Shown here: piece by piece, positions 42,953-51,801 of the stretch
How the letters are laid out: each line of letters starts with the position of its first letter
Numbering within the stretch: the first letter of the stretch is position 1
NCBI RefSeq assembly: GCF_003327285.1
Contig: NZ_KZ848473.1
Span: 930,001-994,000, forward strand
DNA length: 64,000 nucleotides
Source: Microbacterium sorbitolivorans
GTDB lineage: Bacteria; Actinomycetota; Actinomycetes; Actinomycetales; Microbacteriaceae
Direction: 5' to 3'
Position numbers and translations under genes: made by a program
Notes under the pieces: generated by a model
What the model was told of the DNA's origin: nothing
What the model saw: only the letters and a program-made list of their open reading frames with translations
Databases searched by the model: none

Positions 42953-44044
42953 ATGAGTAACGATCCCAGCTCGATGCGCCCGCAGGCCGATCGCCGCGAC
43001 GCGCCCGTCGTGCCGGCGGGAGCCGGAGTGTCGTACATCATGCCCGTGCTCAACGAGGTCGACTACCTCGAGGACGCGGTCGCGTCGACGCTCGCGCAGG
43101 AGGTCGACGGCCCGATCGAGCTCGTCATTGCCCTCGCGCCCTCCGACGACGGCACGACCGAGCTCGCCCGCGAGCTCGCGGCGAAGGATCCGCGGATCAT
43201 CCTGGTCGACAACCCGGCGTCGGACAACCCCGTGGGGCTCAACCTCTGCATCCGCGCCTCGCAGTACCCGACGATCGTGCGCGTCGACGCGCACTCGGAG
43301 CTGAGCCCCGGCTACACGATGCGCGCGCTCGAGACCCTCAACCGTACGCGCGCCGCCAACGTCGGCGGCACCATGCACGCCGAGGGGCGCACGCCCTTCC
43401 AGCGCGCCGTCGCGGCCGCCTATAACTCGAAGATCGGGCTCGGCGGCGGCGCCTACCACGGCTCGGGCCAGGAGTCGGAGGCCGACTCGGCCTACCTCGG
43501 CGTCATGCGCCGCGAGGCCGTCGAAGAGATCGGCATGTTCGACGAGACGCTGCGCCGCGGATCCGATTGGGAGATGAACCTGCGCCTGCGCCAGGCGGGC
43601 TACCGGGTGATGTTCGACCCGAAGCTGTCGGTCGCGTACTGGCCCCGCGAGAGCTGGTCGCAGCTCTCGCGTCAGTTCCTCGCGACGGGCCGCTGGCGCG
43701 GCGAGCTCGTGCGCCGCTACGGCTTCCGCAACTCGACGCGGTACTTCGCGCCGCCCGCCCTCGTCGTCATGCTGACGCTCGGGCTGCTCGTCGCGGGCCT
43801 ACGCATCGGCGGCGCGCTGCGCGGCGTCCTCGCGGGCGTGCTGAGCCTCATCTTCCTGCCGATCGCGCTCTACGCGCTCGTGATCGCCGGCTACTCGGCC
43901 CTGCAGAAGAAGGCGTCGCTCCGCGAGAAGATCTGGTCGCTCGCGGTCGTCCCCACGATGCACGTCGCCTGGGGCGCCGGATTCATCGTGGGCGTCGTGC
44001 GCGGCGCGCGCGACACGATCGACACCTCTCGCGTCAGCAGGTAG
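42953..44044 (+). CDS. Family 2 glycosyltransferase with C-terminal membrane helices (ExoA-like)
   Basis: A 363-residue enzyme: GT-A core beginning VSYIMPVLNEVDYLEDAVASTLAQ, the DxD-equivalent VRVDAHSEL, acceptor motif SDWEMNLRLRQAGYRV, then two or three membrane segments (ALVVMLTLGLLVAGLR, GVLSLIFLPIALYALVIAGY). It transfers a sugar to a lipid or polymer at the inner membrane face. The ATG at 42953 follows GATGAT (42941-42946) by six bases, suggesting a leaderless mRNA. Confidence 0.88.
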   Translation: MSNDPSSMRPQADRRDAPVVPAGAGVSYIMPVLNEVDYLEDAVASTLAQEVDGPIELVIALAPSDDGTTELARELAAKDPRIILVDNPASDNPVGLNLCIRASQYPTIVRVDAHSELSPGYTMRALETLNRTRAANVGGTMHAEGRTPFQRAVAAAYNSKIGLGGGAYHGSGQESEADSAYLGVMRREAVEEIGMFDETLRRGSDWEMNLRLRQAGYRVMFDPKLSVAYWPRESWSQLSRQFLATGRWRGELVRRYGFRNSTRYFAPPALVVMLTLGLLVAGLRIGGALRGVLAGVLSLIFLPIALYALVIAGYSALQKKASLREKIWSLAVVPTMHVAWGAGFIVGVVRGARDTIDTSRVSR

Positions 44045-44083
44045 CCGCGTCAGCCGGTAGGGCGCGTCGTCTGATGGGGCGCG

Positions 44084-45520
44084 TCAGCGCTCCAGCAGGC
44101 CCCGGTCGAAGATCCGTGCCGTCACGCGCTCGGCCGCGCGGCCGTCGTCGCGCGCGTTGAAGACCTTCCGCCACGCGGCGTACCGGTCCGCGTACGGCGC
44201 CGGATCCTCCCCCAGCGCCTCGACGAGCTCGTCGGTCGTGCGCACGACGGGTCCCGGGGCGCGCTCGGCGAGATCGAAGTAGAAGCCGCGCAGATCGCTG
44301 CGGTAGTGCTCGAGGTCGGGCACGAGGAAGTAGATCGGCTTGCCCGTGATCGTGAAGTCGAACATGACCGACGAGTAGTCCGTGATCATCGCGTCGGCCG
44401 CGCACATGAGCCGCGCGACATCGGCGTAGCCCGTCACGTCGATCACGCGGGCGCCCGTCGCGCTCTGCCCGGGCAACAGCGTGCGGCTGTGCCCGCGCAC
44501 GAGCACGACCGCGCCGGTGCGCTCGGCGAGCTCCTGCGGATCCATGAAGTCGACCATCTCGCTGCGGTCGTCGCGCCACGTGGGCGCGTAGAGCAGGACC
44601 CGCTCGTCGTCGCCGATGCCGAGCTGGCGGCGCGTGGATCCGCCGTCGCCGCCCTGCAGCACGTCGTTGCGCGGGTAGCCCTCGACCCACATCTCGCGGC
44701 CGCGGAAGGCGTACGCCCGGGCGAGGATCCGCGCGGCGTACGAGTTCTGCGCGAGCAGGATGTTCCAGCGGCGCGACTCCTTGAGCACGGCGCCCCACGC
44801 GCGCGGGCGGAAGCCGGGGCGCGTCAGCGCGAGGCGCTTAAGCGGCGTACCGTGCCAGGTCTGCAGCACCGTCTGCCCGCTGCGGCGCGCGTAGCGGCGG
44901 CGCAGCCAGTCGTTGACGATCAGCAGGCGGCTCGCGCTGCGCGCCCGCCACCAATCGGACGAGCCCTCGACGACCGCGATCGCGCCCTCGGGCACCTCGA
45001 CCGAGTAGTCGATGACGCTCCAGTAGCGCGTGACGCCCGGGGCGACCCGCGCGATCTCGCGGTCGATCGCGAGCGGGTTATCGCCCGCGACGCGGCCGTA
45101 GAAGCTCTCGAAGAACACCGCGTTCTCGAGCGGCGAGGTGTGCAGCGTGTAGCGGCGCTCGAGCGCGGCGCGGCCCTCCGGCTCCTCGACCGACGGATCC
45201 AGTGGCGGGCCGATCTCGACGCGGTCGCCGTCGACGGCGACGCGCAGGGTGCCCTCGATCGTCATCGGCACCGCGCCGGCCACCCCGACGCCCTCCACCT
45301 CGACGCGGTATTCGCCGCTCGGCAGCGGCAGCTCCGCGCCGCCCCAGCGAGCGCGGTGCAGCGGCAGCCGCGCCGACCACGCGGATCCGTCGGCGACCGG
45401 ATCCGCTTCGACGCCCGCGCGCGGGCCCGCGAGCGCCACGCGCCCCGGTGCGGTGCCGGATCCGGAGACGATGAGCGCCGGGACGGCGCCTGTCGTGTCG
45501 AGCGTGATGGTCGCGGTCAT
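44084..45520 (-). CDS. CDP-glycerol glycerophosphotransferase family protein (TagF-like) 2
   Basis: A 478-residue protein. Residues about 1-120 form a beta-rich domain outside the polymerase fold. The C-terminal part carries the family motifs VLQTWHGTPLKRLAL (catalytic His region), LLYAPTWRDDRSEMVDFM, VVLVRGHSRTLL and CAADAMITDYSSVMFDFTITGKPIYFLVPDLEHY. It likely polymerises polyol-phosphate in wall teichoic acid or capsule. Its ATG overlaps the upstream gene stop (ATGA), so the two are coupled. Confidence 0.88.
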   Translation of the reverse strand: MTATITLDTTGAVPALIVSGSGTAPGRVALAGPRAGVEADPVADGSAWSARLPLHRARWGGAELPLPSGEYRVEVEGVGVAGAVPMTIEGTLRVAVDGDRVEIGPPLDPSVEEPEGRAALERRYTLHTSPLENAVFFESFYGRVAGDNPLAIDREIARVAPGVTRYWSVIDYSVEVPEGAIAVVEGSSDWWRARSASRLLIVNDWLRRRYARRSGQTVLQTWHGTPLKRLALTRPGFRPRAWGAVLKESRRWNILLAQNSYAARILARAYAFRGREMWVEGYPRNDVLQGGDGGSTRRQLGIGDDERVLLYAPTWRDDRSEMVDFMDPQELAERTGAVVLVRGHSRTLLPGQSATGARVIDVTGYADVARLMCAADAMITDYSSVMFDFTITGKPIYFLVPDLEHYRSDLRGFYFDLAERAPGPVVRTTDELVEALGEDPAPYADRYAAWRKVFNARDDGRAAERVTARIFDRGLLER

Positions 45521-46761
45521 CCACGGGCCTTTCCGATGCGGGCGAAGACCTCGTCGATCACGCGCCGCGTGTTGTGTCCATCATCAAAATCGTGCACCCG
45601 GGCGCTCAGGGCGCGGGCGCGCTCGGTGCGCCGGGCGAGGGCGTCGGGGTCGCCGAGGGCCTCGTCGAGCTCGGGGATCAGCTCGCTCCAGCTGCGCGCC
45701 ACGTCGTCGCCCGCGACATCGGCGTAGACGCCATAGAAGCCGCGGCGGCGGGCATACTCGTCGAGGTCGGGCGCGAGGAAGAACGCCGGCAGCGGCACGA
45801 GCGACGCGTCGAATGCGAGCGAGGAGTAGTCGGTGACGATCGCGTCGAACACGGGCAGCGCGCGGTTGATGTCGGCGAGCAGGCCGGCCCCCAGCATCGC
45901 GACGCGATCGGTCGCGGCCGGCGGCACGTACTCCCCCTCGCCGAGGCGGTGCGAGCGCACCACCAGCGCGGCGTCGTGGCGCTCGAGCAGCCCGAGCAGG
46001 CGGTCCCACTCGTCGGGGCTCGGGACTCCGGGATCCGGGTCGCCGTTGCGCCACGTCGGCGCGTAGAGCACGAGCCGCCGGCCGGACGACAGGGCGGGTA
46101 CGAGCGACGCCACGAGCGCCTGCGCCTCGGCGCGGCGCGATGCCGCGTCGCCGCGCGAGAGCACGTCGACTCGCGGCTCGCCGACGACGGCGACCTTCTC
46201 GTGCGAGATGCCGAACGCCGACTCGAGGCGCCCGCGCACGAGGTGACTCGCCGCCGGGATGACCCCGATGCGCTGGGCCGAGCGGCGATACATCCACCTG
46301 AGCAGACCGCGCACGAGGCGCGAGTTCGGCAGGAACGAGCTACGCGACACCTCGGGGGCATCGAGCCCGATGCGCTTCAGCGGGATCCCGTGCCAGAGCT
46401 GGGCGACGAAGGCGCCCGTCACGGCGTAGGGGTTGACGTCGCCGAAACCGAACGCCACGACGGCGACGCGCGCGCGGGCCGTGGCCCAGAAACCGCGCCA
46501 GCTGAACTTGGGGAGCGTCGCGATCCCGAGCCGCTCGGCGTCTCGCGCCTCGTCGTCGCTCGTCGTGAGCCACACCGCGTCAACGCCTCGCGAGGTCGCC
46601 TCGCGCCAGGCTTCGAGCGGGCCGTCTGCGATTCCGGCGCCGCACCCGAAGACCCACCGGTTTCCGCGCGGCACGACCAGCGTGACGAGGCGGCCGAGGC
46701 CATACAGCGGCAGGCGGGCGAGCTTGGCAGTATTGCCCGAACCGAAAGAGAAAGACGCCAC
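45517..46761 (-). CDS. CDP-glycerol glycerophosphotransferase family protein (TagB/F-like) 3
   Basis: A 414-residue enzyme with the same motifs: VAQLWHGIPLKRIGL, VLYAPTWRNGDPDPG, ALVVRSHRLGEGEYV and FDAIVTDYSSLAFDASLVPLPAFFLAPDLDEYARRRGFYG. It may add the first (priming) unit while the next gene extends. The GTG at 46761 is the only reasonable start and lies inside the right arm of the terminator hairpin of the preceding htrA-like gene. Confidence 0.87.
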   Translation of the reverse strand: MASFSFGSGNTAKLARLPLYGLGRLVTLVVPRGNRWVFGCGAGIADGPLEAWREATSRGVDAVWLTTSDDEARDAERLGIATLPKFSWRGFWATARARVAVVAFGFGDVNPYAVTGAFVAQLWHGIPLKRIGLDAPEVSRSSFLPNSRLVRGLLRWMYRRSAQRIGVIPAASHLVRGRLESAFGISHEKVAVVGEPRVDVLSRGDAASRRAEAQALVASLVPALSSGRRLVLYAPTWRNGDPDPGVPSPDEWDRLLGLLERHDAALVVRSHRLGEGEYVPPAATDRVAMLGAGLLADINRALPVFDAIVTDYSSLAFDASLVPLPAFFLAPDLDEYARRRGFYGVYADVAGDDVARSWSELIPELDEALGDPDALARRTERARALSARVHDFDDGHNTRRVIDEVFARIGKARG

Positions 46762-46788
46762 CCGTCGAGCCTAACGGGTGGCGCCTTT
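46751..46788 (-). terminator. Terminator of the HtrA-type protease gene overlapping the next start
   Basis: A 14-pair stem with one mismatch (AAAGaCGCCACCCG) and a 10-base loop, followed on the minus strand by TCTTTCTCTTT. The GTG start of the next gene is inside the stem. Confidence 0.8.
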
Positions 46789-46797
46789 CTGATCGGT

Positions 46798-48282
46798 TTA
46801 CATCTCGCCGAGCGTGACCTCGGTTTCGTGCTCCGAGCCGTCGCGCACGTAGGTGATCGTGACCTTCGTGCCCGCGGCGTTCGCGCGGATCTGCGCGGTC
46901 AGGTCGATGGCGTCGTTGACGCGCACGCCGTCGACCTTCGTGATGATGTCGCCCTTCTGCAGGCCGCCCGCCTCGGCGCCGCCGCCCGATACCGGGTCCT
47001 CGGCGATGTAGGCGCCGGTCGTCGTCGTACCCTCGACGCTCGCCGCGGGTGCGACGCTCGCGCCGAGAAGGCCGTGCGTGGCGCTGCCGTTCGCGATGAT
47101 CTCGTTCGACACGCGCTCGGTGATGTTCGACGGGATCGCGAAGCCGAGGCCGATCGATCCGGACTCGCCGCTCGTCGAGCTCGCGGTCGCGATCGCGACG
47201 TTGATGCCGATCAGCTCGCCCGAGCTGTTGAGCAGCGCGCCACCCGAGTTACCGGGGTTGATGGCGGCGTCGGTCTGGAGCACCGCGATCTTGATCGAGT
47301 CGCTCGTCGTGGTGGTCGAGTTGTCACCCTGGCCGTTCTGGCCGTCCTGACCGGGCAGGTCGAAGAACCACGGCGACTGCTGCTGCGAGCTGTCGTCCTG
47401 CTGCGTCGTCTCATCGTCGGGCGCGGCCGAAGATGCGATCTCGATCGAGCGGTTGACGTTGCTGATGACGCCCGTCGTGACGGTGTTGTTGAGGCCCATG
47501 GGCGCACCGATCGCGACCGAGGTGTCGCCGACGTTGAGCTTCGACGAGTCGGCGAACGTCACCGGCGTGAGGCCGCTGGCGCCCTCGAGCTTGATGACCG
47601 CGAGGTCGTACGTCGGGTCGGTGCCGACGACCGTGGCGTCGTAGATGGTGCCGTCAGACATCGTCACGCGCAGCTGCGCGTTGGCGGCCTCGCCGCCGAG
47701 AGTCACGACGTGCGTGTTGGTGAGGACGTAACCGTCCTCGCTCAACACGACACCGGATCCGCTGCCGCTGGCCGTGTCGCTCGCGGCCTCGATCGTGACG
47801 ACGCTGGGGAGCGCCTTCGCCGCGATCGCCGCCGTCTCGTTGACGTCGTCGGGGTTGTTGATCGTGACGTTCTGCGCGCCCGTCGCCGACGAGGTGACCT
47901 GCTGGGTCGACGAGTCGTTACCGAAGTTGCTGAACCCGAGCCACGCGCCGCCGAGGCCGACGCCGCCGCCGATGAGGGCCGCGACGACCATGAGGCCCGC
48001 GACCTTCGCGCCGATGCCGGGCTTCGACTTCTTCTGCTTCTGCTCGGGCTGGGCCCACGCGTATTCCGCCTGGGGCTGGGTCACAAACGCCGGCTCAGCG
48101 GTGGCCGTCGTCTGCGGGCGGGCGTAGGCACCGGGCTGTGCCTGACCCGCGGCGGGGTACTGCGGCTGCTGCTGACCGGGCTGCGACTGTGCCGCCGGGC
48201 CGACATAACCGCCGCGCGCTGCCTGCTCTGCGGCAGAGCGCTCGGGAAGCGGGGGGATCATTGAACCGCTGTCAGTGCTCAT
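46798..48282 (-). CDS. HtrA/DegP-like membrane-anchored serine protease with PDZ domain
   Basis: A 494-residue protein: Pro/Gln-rich cytoplasmic N-terminus (1-85), one membrane helix (VAGLMVVAALIGGGVGLGGAWLGF, about 92-116), trypsin-fold protease with His in GYVLTNTHVV, Asp in TYDLAVIKL and Ser in AINPGNSGGALLN, then a C-terminal PDZ domain (GGLQKGDIITKVDGVRVNDAIDLTAQIRANAAGTKVTITYVRDG). A low-complexity Asp/Gln/Ser loop near residues 285-320 is unusually long. It degrades or senses damaged proteins outside the membrane. AGGAG precedes the ATG. Confidence 0.94.
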   Translation of the reverse strand: MSTDSGSMIPPLPERSAAEQAARGGYVGPAAQSQPGQQQPQYPAAGQAQPGAYARPQTTATAEPAFVTQPQAEYAWAQPEQKQKKSKPGIGAKVAGLMVVAALIGGGVGLGGAWLGFSNFGNDSSTQQVTSSATGAQNVTINNPDDVNETAAIAAKALPSVVTIEAASDTASGSGSGVVLSEDGYVLTNTHVVTLGGEAANAQLRVTMSDGTIYDATVVGTDPTYDLAVIKLEGASGLTPVTFADSSKLNVGDTSVAIGAPMGLNNTVTTGVISNVNRSIEIASSAAPDDETTQQDDSSQQQSPWFFDLPGQDGQNGQGDNSTTTTSDSIKIAVLQTDAAINPGNSGGALLNSSGELIGINVAIATASSTSGESGSIGLGFAIPSNITERVSNEIIANGSATHGLLGASVAPAASVEGTTTTGAYIAEDPVSGGGAEAGGLQKGDIITKVDGVRVNDAIDLTAQIRANAAGTKVTITYVRDGSEHETEVTLGEM

Positions 48283-48388
48283 GACTGCTCCTTCTGGGCT
48301 GATAAATTCAGCATGCGCCGGTTTCCTATGAGCCGTCTATGTTCAGATTAGGGCAAGTGTGTGAGTTCGTCGCGGGTAGCCTGACGAC

Positions 48389-49597
48389 ATGACGCAGGTA
48401 CCCGGATCGTGGCGGCGCGCGGCCGCCGGAGCCCGCCTCCTCGGCGCGGACGGCGAGGTCGCACCCACAATTTTCGCAGAGATGTCGGCCCTCGCGGGCC
48501 GCACGGGAGCGATCAACCTGGGCCAGGGATTCCCCGACGACGAGGGGCCGGCCGAGGTTCTCGAGGCCGCGAGGCGCGCGATCGCCGACGGGCAGAACCA
48601 GTACCCGCCCGGCCGCGGCACGCCCGATCTGCGGGCCGCGATCGCCGAACACCAGGAACGCTTCTACGGGCTCTCGTGGGATCCCGGATCCGAGATCCTC
48701 GTCACCGCCGGCGCCACCGAGGCGCTGACCGCTTCGCTCCTCGCCCTGCTCGAACCGGGCGACGAGGTCGTCGTCTTCGAGCCCTTCTACGACTCCTATG
48801 CCGCCGCGATCGCGCTGGCGGGCGCCCGCCTCGTTCCCGTCCGCCTGCGCTGGCCCGGCTTCCAACCGGATCCGGAGGAGCTCGCCGCAGCCGTCACCGA
48901 CCGCACCCGCGCGATCCTCGTCAACGACCCGCACAACCCCACCGGCACGATGTTCACCGCCGAGGTACGGTCACTCGTCGTCGAGCTCGCCGAGCGGCAC
49001 GACGCGCTCATCATCACCGACGAGGTATACGAGCACCTCGCCTTCGCGCGGGCGCACTCTCCCATCGCGGCGATCCCCGGCGCGCGCGATCGCACGATCT
49101 CGATCTCGTCGGGCGGGAAGACCTTCCGCACGACCGGATGGAAGATCGGGTGGCTGACGGCGCCCGCCGAGCTCGTCACGGCGATCCTCACGGTTAAGCA
49201 GTACCTCACCTACGTCAACGGCTCGCCGTTCCAGCCCGCGATAGCGGCCGGGCTTCGGCTGCCGGACGCCTTCTTCGACGAGCTCGCCCTCGACATGCGC
49301 GCCAAGTCGGAGGCGCTCGGGCGCGGCCTCGACGCCGCAGGATTCGCCGTGTCGAGACCCGCCGGCACCTACTTCACGGTCGCCGACGCCGCCTCACTCG
49401 GCTACGACGACGCCGCCGAATTCTGCCGGGCGCTCCCCGGCCTCGCAGGCGTCGTCGGCGTGCCGCTCAGCGCGTTCGTCACGGCGGAGCACCACGACGA
49501 GTACCGCTCGCTCGTGCGGTTCGCCGCATGCAAGCGCATCGGCATGCTCGAGGAGGCCGCGGGCCGCCTCGCTCAGCTCGCGGGCGTCACCCGGTAG
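48389..49597 (+). CDS. Class I/II pyridoxal-phosphate aminotransferase
   Basis: A 402-residue fold-type I aminotransferase of the group containing kynurenine aminotransferase, methionine aminotransferase and DapC. Substrate-site motif NLGQGFPDDEGP, Asn/Asp/Tyr PLP contacts (NDPHNPTGTMF, ITDEVYEHLAF) and the Schiff-base Lys in SISSGGKTFRTTGWKIGW are present. The substrate is not clear. The ATG follows TAGCCT (48377-48382) by six bases, so a leaderless mRNA is likely. Its end overlaps the convergent nitrilase gene by 25 bases. Confidence 0.9.
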   Translation: MTQVPGSWRRAAAGARLLGADGEVAPTIFAEMSALAGRTGAINLGQGFPDDEGPAEVLEAARRAIADGQNQYPPGRGTPDLRAAIAEHQERFYGLSWDPGSEILVTAGATEALTASLLALLEPGDEVVVFEPFYDSYAAAIALAGARLVPVRLRWPGFQPDPEELAAAVTDRTRAILVNDPHNPTGTMFTAEVRSLVVELAERHDALIITDEVYEHLAFARAHSPIAAIPGARDRTISISSGGKTFRTTGWKIGWLTAPAELVTAILTVKQYLTYVNGSPFQPAIAAGLRLPDAFFDELALDMRAKSEALGRGLDAAGFAVSRPAGTYFTVADAASLGYDDAAEFCRALPGLAGVVGVPLSAFVTAEHHDEYRSLVRFAACKRIGMLEEAAGRLAQLAGVTR

Positions 49598-50382
49598 CGG
49601 CGCAACTTCAGCGCGGGATTCGTCTCGCGCACCTCGGCGATGCGCTCGCGCGTCGCCCAGCCGACCGCGACGTCGGCCTCCGTGCCGAGCGCGGCCGTCA
49701 CGACGCCCCGCGGATCCACGATCATCGATCGCCCCACCCCGATCGGCGGCGTGTGGTCGGCCGCGACGACGTAAGCGGTGTTCTCGATCGCGCGCGCCGC
49801 GATGAGCGTCTCCCAGTGGTGTTCCTTCAGCGGGCCGCGCACCCACTCCGACGGCACGAGGAGCACCTCGGCGCCGGCGTCGACGAGCGTGCGCGCCGCC
49901 TCCGGGAATCGCAGGTCGTAGCAGGTCATGAGCCCGAAGCGCAGGCCGTCGACGACAAAGGTTTCCGGATCCGCGAGCTCCCCCGGCTCGATCCACTCGC
50001 TCTCGGTCTGCCCGAAGGCGTCGTAGAGGTGCTGCTTGCGGTAGCTCGCGACGACGCCGGTCGAGTCGACCGCGACCGCGGTGTTGCGCACGCGCTCCCC
50101 GTCGCCCCTCTCGACGAGGCCCGCGACGATCGTCAGATCGTGCTGCGCCGCGATCGTCGCGAGCGAGCGCGTGAACGGGCCGTCGAGATCCTGCGCGTGC
50201 GCGGCGAGGCTCGCATCGAACGGATCCACGAAGTAGCTCGCATACTCGGGCGCGACGAGGACTCGCGCGCCGCGCGCGGCGGCCGTCGCCGCAGCCTCCG
50301 CGAGGCTCGTGAGGTTGGCGTCGACGTCGGCCGCCGGCGCGAACTGGAAGACGGCGATGCCGACGGGCTCGTGTGCACTCAT
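49573..50382 (-). CDS. Carbon-nitrogen hydrolase (nitrilase superfamily)
   Basis: A 269-residue amidase-type enzyme with the Glu-Lys-Cys triad: Glu in VLVAPEYASYF, Lys in ASYRKQHLYDAFG, Cys in FGLMTCYDLRFPEAART. It resembles the omega-amidase/deaminated-glutathione amidase branch; an omega-amidase beside an aminotransferase would fit transamination of Gln or methionine-salvage keto acids (inference). The ATG has a CAGGAT box six bases upstream. Confidence 0.88.
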   Translation of the reverse strand: MSAHEPVGIAVFQFAPAADVDANLTSLAEAAATAAARGARVLVAPEYASYFVDPFDASLAAHAQDLDGPFTRSLATIAAQHDLTIVAGLVERGDGERVRNTAVAVDSTGVVASYRKQHLYDAFGQTESEWIEPGELADPETFVVDGLRFGLMTCYDLRFPEAARTLVDAGAEVLLVPSEWVRGPLKEHHWETLIAARAIENTAYVVAADHTPPIGVGRSMIVDPRGVVTAALGTEADVAVGWATRERIAEVRETNPALKLRRYRVTPAS

Positions 50383-50440
50383 GCCGCCATCCTGCCACGC
50401 GCCCAGCCCGCGCACAGGCTCGCCCGGGAATCGCCCCGGC

Positions 50441-50469
50441 TTGGCCCGCGGGTGAACGGTGGGTAAAGT
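50441..50469 (+). promoter_or_regulatory. Promoter of tRNA-fMet copy 1
   Basis: -35 TTGGCC (50441-50446), 17-base spacer, -10 TAAAGT (50464-50469), 11 bases before the tRNA. Confidence 0.75.
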
Positions 50470-50480
50470 AGAAGACGTGC

Positions 50481-50557
50481 CGCGGGATGGAGCAGTTCGG
50501 TAGCTCGCTGGGCTCATAACCCAGAGGTCGTAGGTTCAAATCCTGCTCCCGCAACCA
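50481..50557 (+). tRNA. Initiator tRNA-fMet (CAT), copy 1
   Basis: A 77-base tRNA with encoded CCA. The C1-A72 mismatch at the end of the acceptor stem and three G-C pairs beside the anticodon loop (GGG CTCATAA CCC) identify the initiator. It is identical to the copy at 51802-51878. Confidence 0.96.
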
Positions 50558-50566
50558 ATGCGAAGT

Positions 50567-50588
50567 CCCGGATCCAACAGGATCCGGG
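50567..50588 (+). terminator. Terminator of tRNA-fMet copy 1
   Basis: A 9-bp stem CCCGGATCC / GGATCCGGG with loop AACA, followed by CCTTCT. Confidence 0.75.
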
Positions 50589-50613
50589 CCTTCTGCGTTC
50601 CCCCGCCCTTACT

Positions 50614-50688
50614 CCGCGAGGTCGCACTCTTTTCGCGAGATCTCACTCATTTCGGTGCGATCTCAGGAAAAGAGTGAGATCTCGCGGG
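50614..50688. repeat. 75-bp repeat element A (inverted relative to 51658-51732)
   Basis: It contains four copies of a GCGAGATCTCAC-like 12-mer in both orientations separated by TTTT/AAAA-rich spacers. The reverse complement of 51658-51732 matches it at 66 of 75 positions. It sits between tRNA-fMet copy 1 and the lipoprotein gene stop. Confidence 0.9.
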
Positions 50689-50698
50689 CCTGGCGGGG

Positions 50699-51613
50699 CT
50701 ATTCCGTCAGGTAGCAGGCCCACGCGTCGTCGCCGTCGGCCTCGGGTAGCTGCAGGTAGACGCCGGCGTGCGCCATGCCGTCCGCCATGATGCGGTCGCG
50801 CATCGCCGCACAGAGTTCAGACTGGGCTGCGTCCGCCGTTCCGTGGAGTCCGAAGCCGGTCACGCCGTCGGTCACCTGGATCCGCGTGACGCCATGCTCC
50901 TCTGCCATTGTCGCGAGGTCGACGAGGAGGTCCTGCCGACCCTCGATTGGGCCCATGTCGAGGCGCAGAAACGCGTCGGACGTGGTCCAGCCGTCGACCG
51001 ATACCTCCCACACGGTGTTATCCACGCCGTCGACGTCGAACCGGGTCGCCGTCACGGCGTCGTACGATTCCGCGAGCTCGATGAGGTCGGCCGCCTCAAC
51101 CCGGCAGTCCAGCGTCACGCGAGCCTCCGGCGCATCCCCGTAAGTCTCGTGGCTGAGCGTGGCCGTCGCGCACGGCGAGTCCGCCGTCGTGTCGACCATG
51201 GCTCGCAGCACCTCGGGTCCCGGGTTCTCATCGGTGATGATCCCGGCAAACACGCTGGCGCCCGCAATCGACCCCAGGGCGATCGCGTTGAGTTCGGCGT
51301 CGTCGACGATGCCCGCCGCCTCGCCCTCGACCGCCGAGAGCGCCGCGAGCTGTTCGTCGGGGCTCGGCAGCTCGTCCCACATCAGCTGAACATCGACCCC
51401 CGTGGCCGATCCGGGGGTCATCGCGATGATCCCCGTGTCGGCGATCCCCGTGTCCTGAACGTAGGTCTGCAGCTCGGCGAGCGTCGTCGGATCCGAAAGC
51501 GGGGTTTCCGTCGGCTCCGCCGTCGGTGCCGGATCCGGCGCCGTCTCGCTCGTGCAGCCCGCCGCGAGAAGCGTCAGGGCAACGATCGGAATCGACAGGC
51601 TTCGCACGCGCAT
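50699..51613 (-). CDS. Lipoprotein of unknown function between the two tRNA-fMet genes
   Basis: A 304-residue exported lipoprotein: signal peptide with lipobox LAAGC (Cys at residue 20), a Thr/Pro/Glu linker, then an acidic mature part with no recognised domain and a few cysteines (DSPCATATL, VTLDCRVEA, SELCAAM, AWACYLTE) that may form disulphides. GGGGAA precedes the ATG. The gene fills the interval between two 75-base inverted repeats, which themselves lie between duplicated tRNA genes, so it may be a variable or transferred gene. Confidence 0.82.
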   Translation of the reverse strand: MRVRSLSIPIVALTLLAAGCTSETAPDPAPTAEPTETPLSDPTTLAELQTYVQDTGIADTGIIAMTPGSATGVDVQLMWDELPSPDEQLAALSAVEGEAAGIVDDAELNAIALGSIAGASVFAGIITDENPGPEVLRAMVDTTADSPCATATLSHETYGDAPEARVTLDCRVEAADLIELAESYDAVTATRFDVDGVDNTVWEVSVDGWTTSDAFLRLDMGPIEGRQDLLVDLATMAEEHGVTRIQVTDGVTGFGLHGTADAAQSELCAAMRDRIMADGMAHAGVYLQLPEADGDDAWACYLTE

Positions 51614-51657
51614 TTCCCCAGCCTATGCGCAAGGCGCCGACGGCATCGGCCCCCAAG

Positions 51658-51732
51658 CCCGCGAGATCTCACCCATCTCGCGAGATCGCATCGAATTCAG
51701 TGAGATCTCGCGAAAAGAGTGCGATCTCGCGG
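51658..51732. repeat. 75-bp repeat element B
   Basis: Inverted partner of 50614-50688, about 88 % identical with no gap. It lies between the lipoprotein start and the promoter of tRNA-fMet copy 2. Confidence 0.9.
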
Positions 51733-51760
51733 ATGTGGGGGCGGTGGTCGTGGGGCCGAG

Positions 51761-51789
51761 TTGCGGGGGTGGCGTGGCGCGTGTATAGT
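51761..51789 (+). promoter_or_regulatory. Promoter of tRNA-fMet copy 2
   Basis: -35 TTGCGG (51761-51766), 17-base spacer, -10 TATAGT (51784-51789), 12 bases before the tRNA. Confidence 0.78.
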
Positions 51790-51801
51790 GGTCTCTTGTG
51801 C

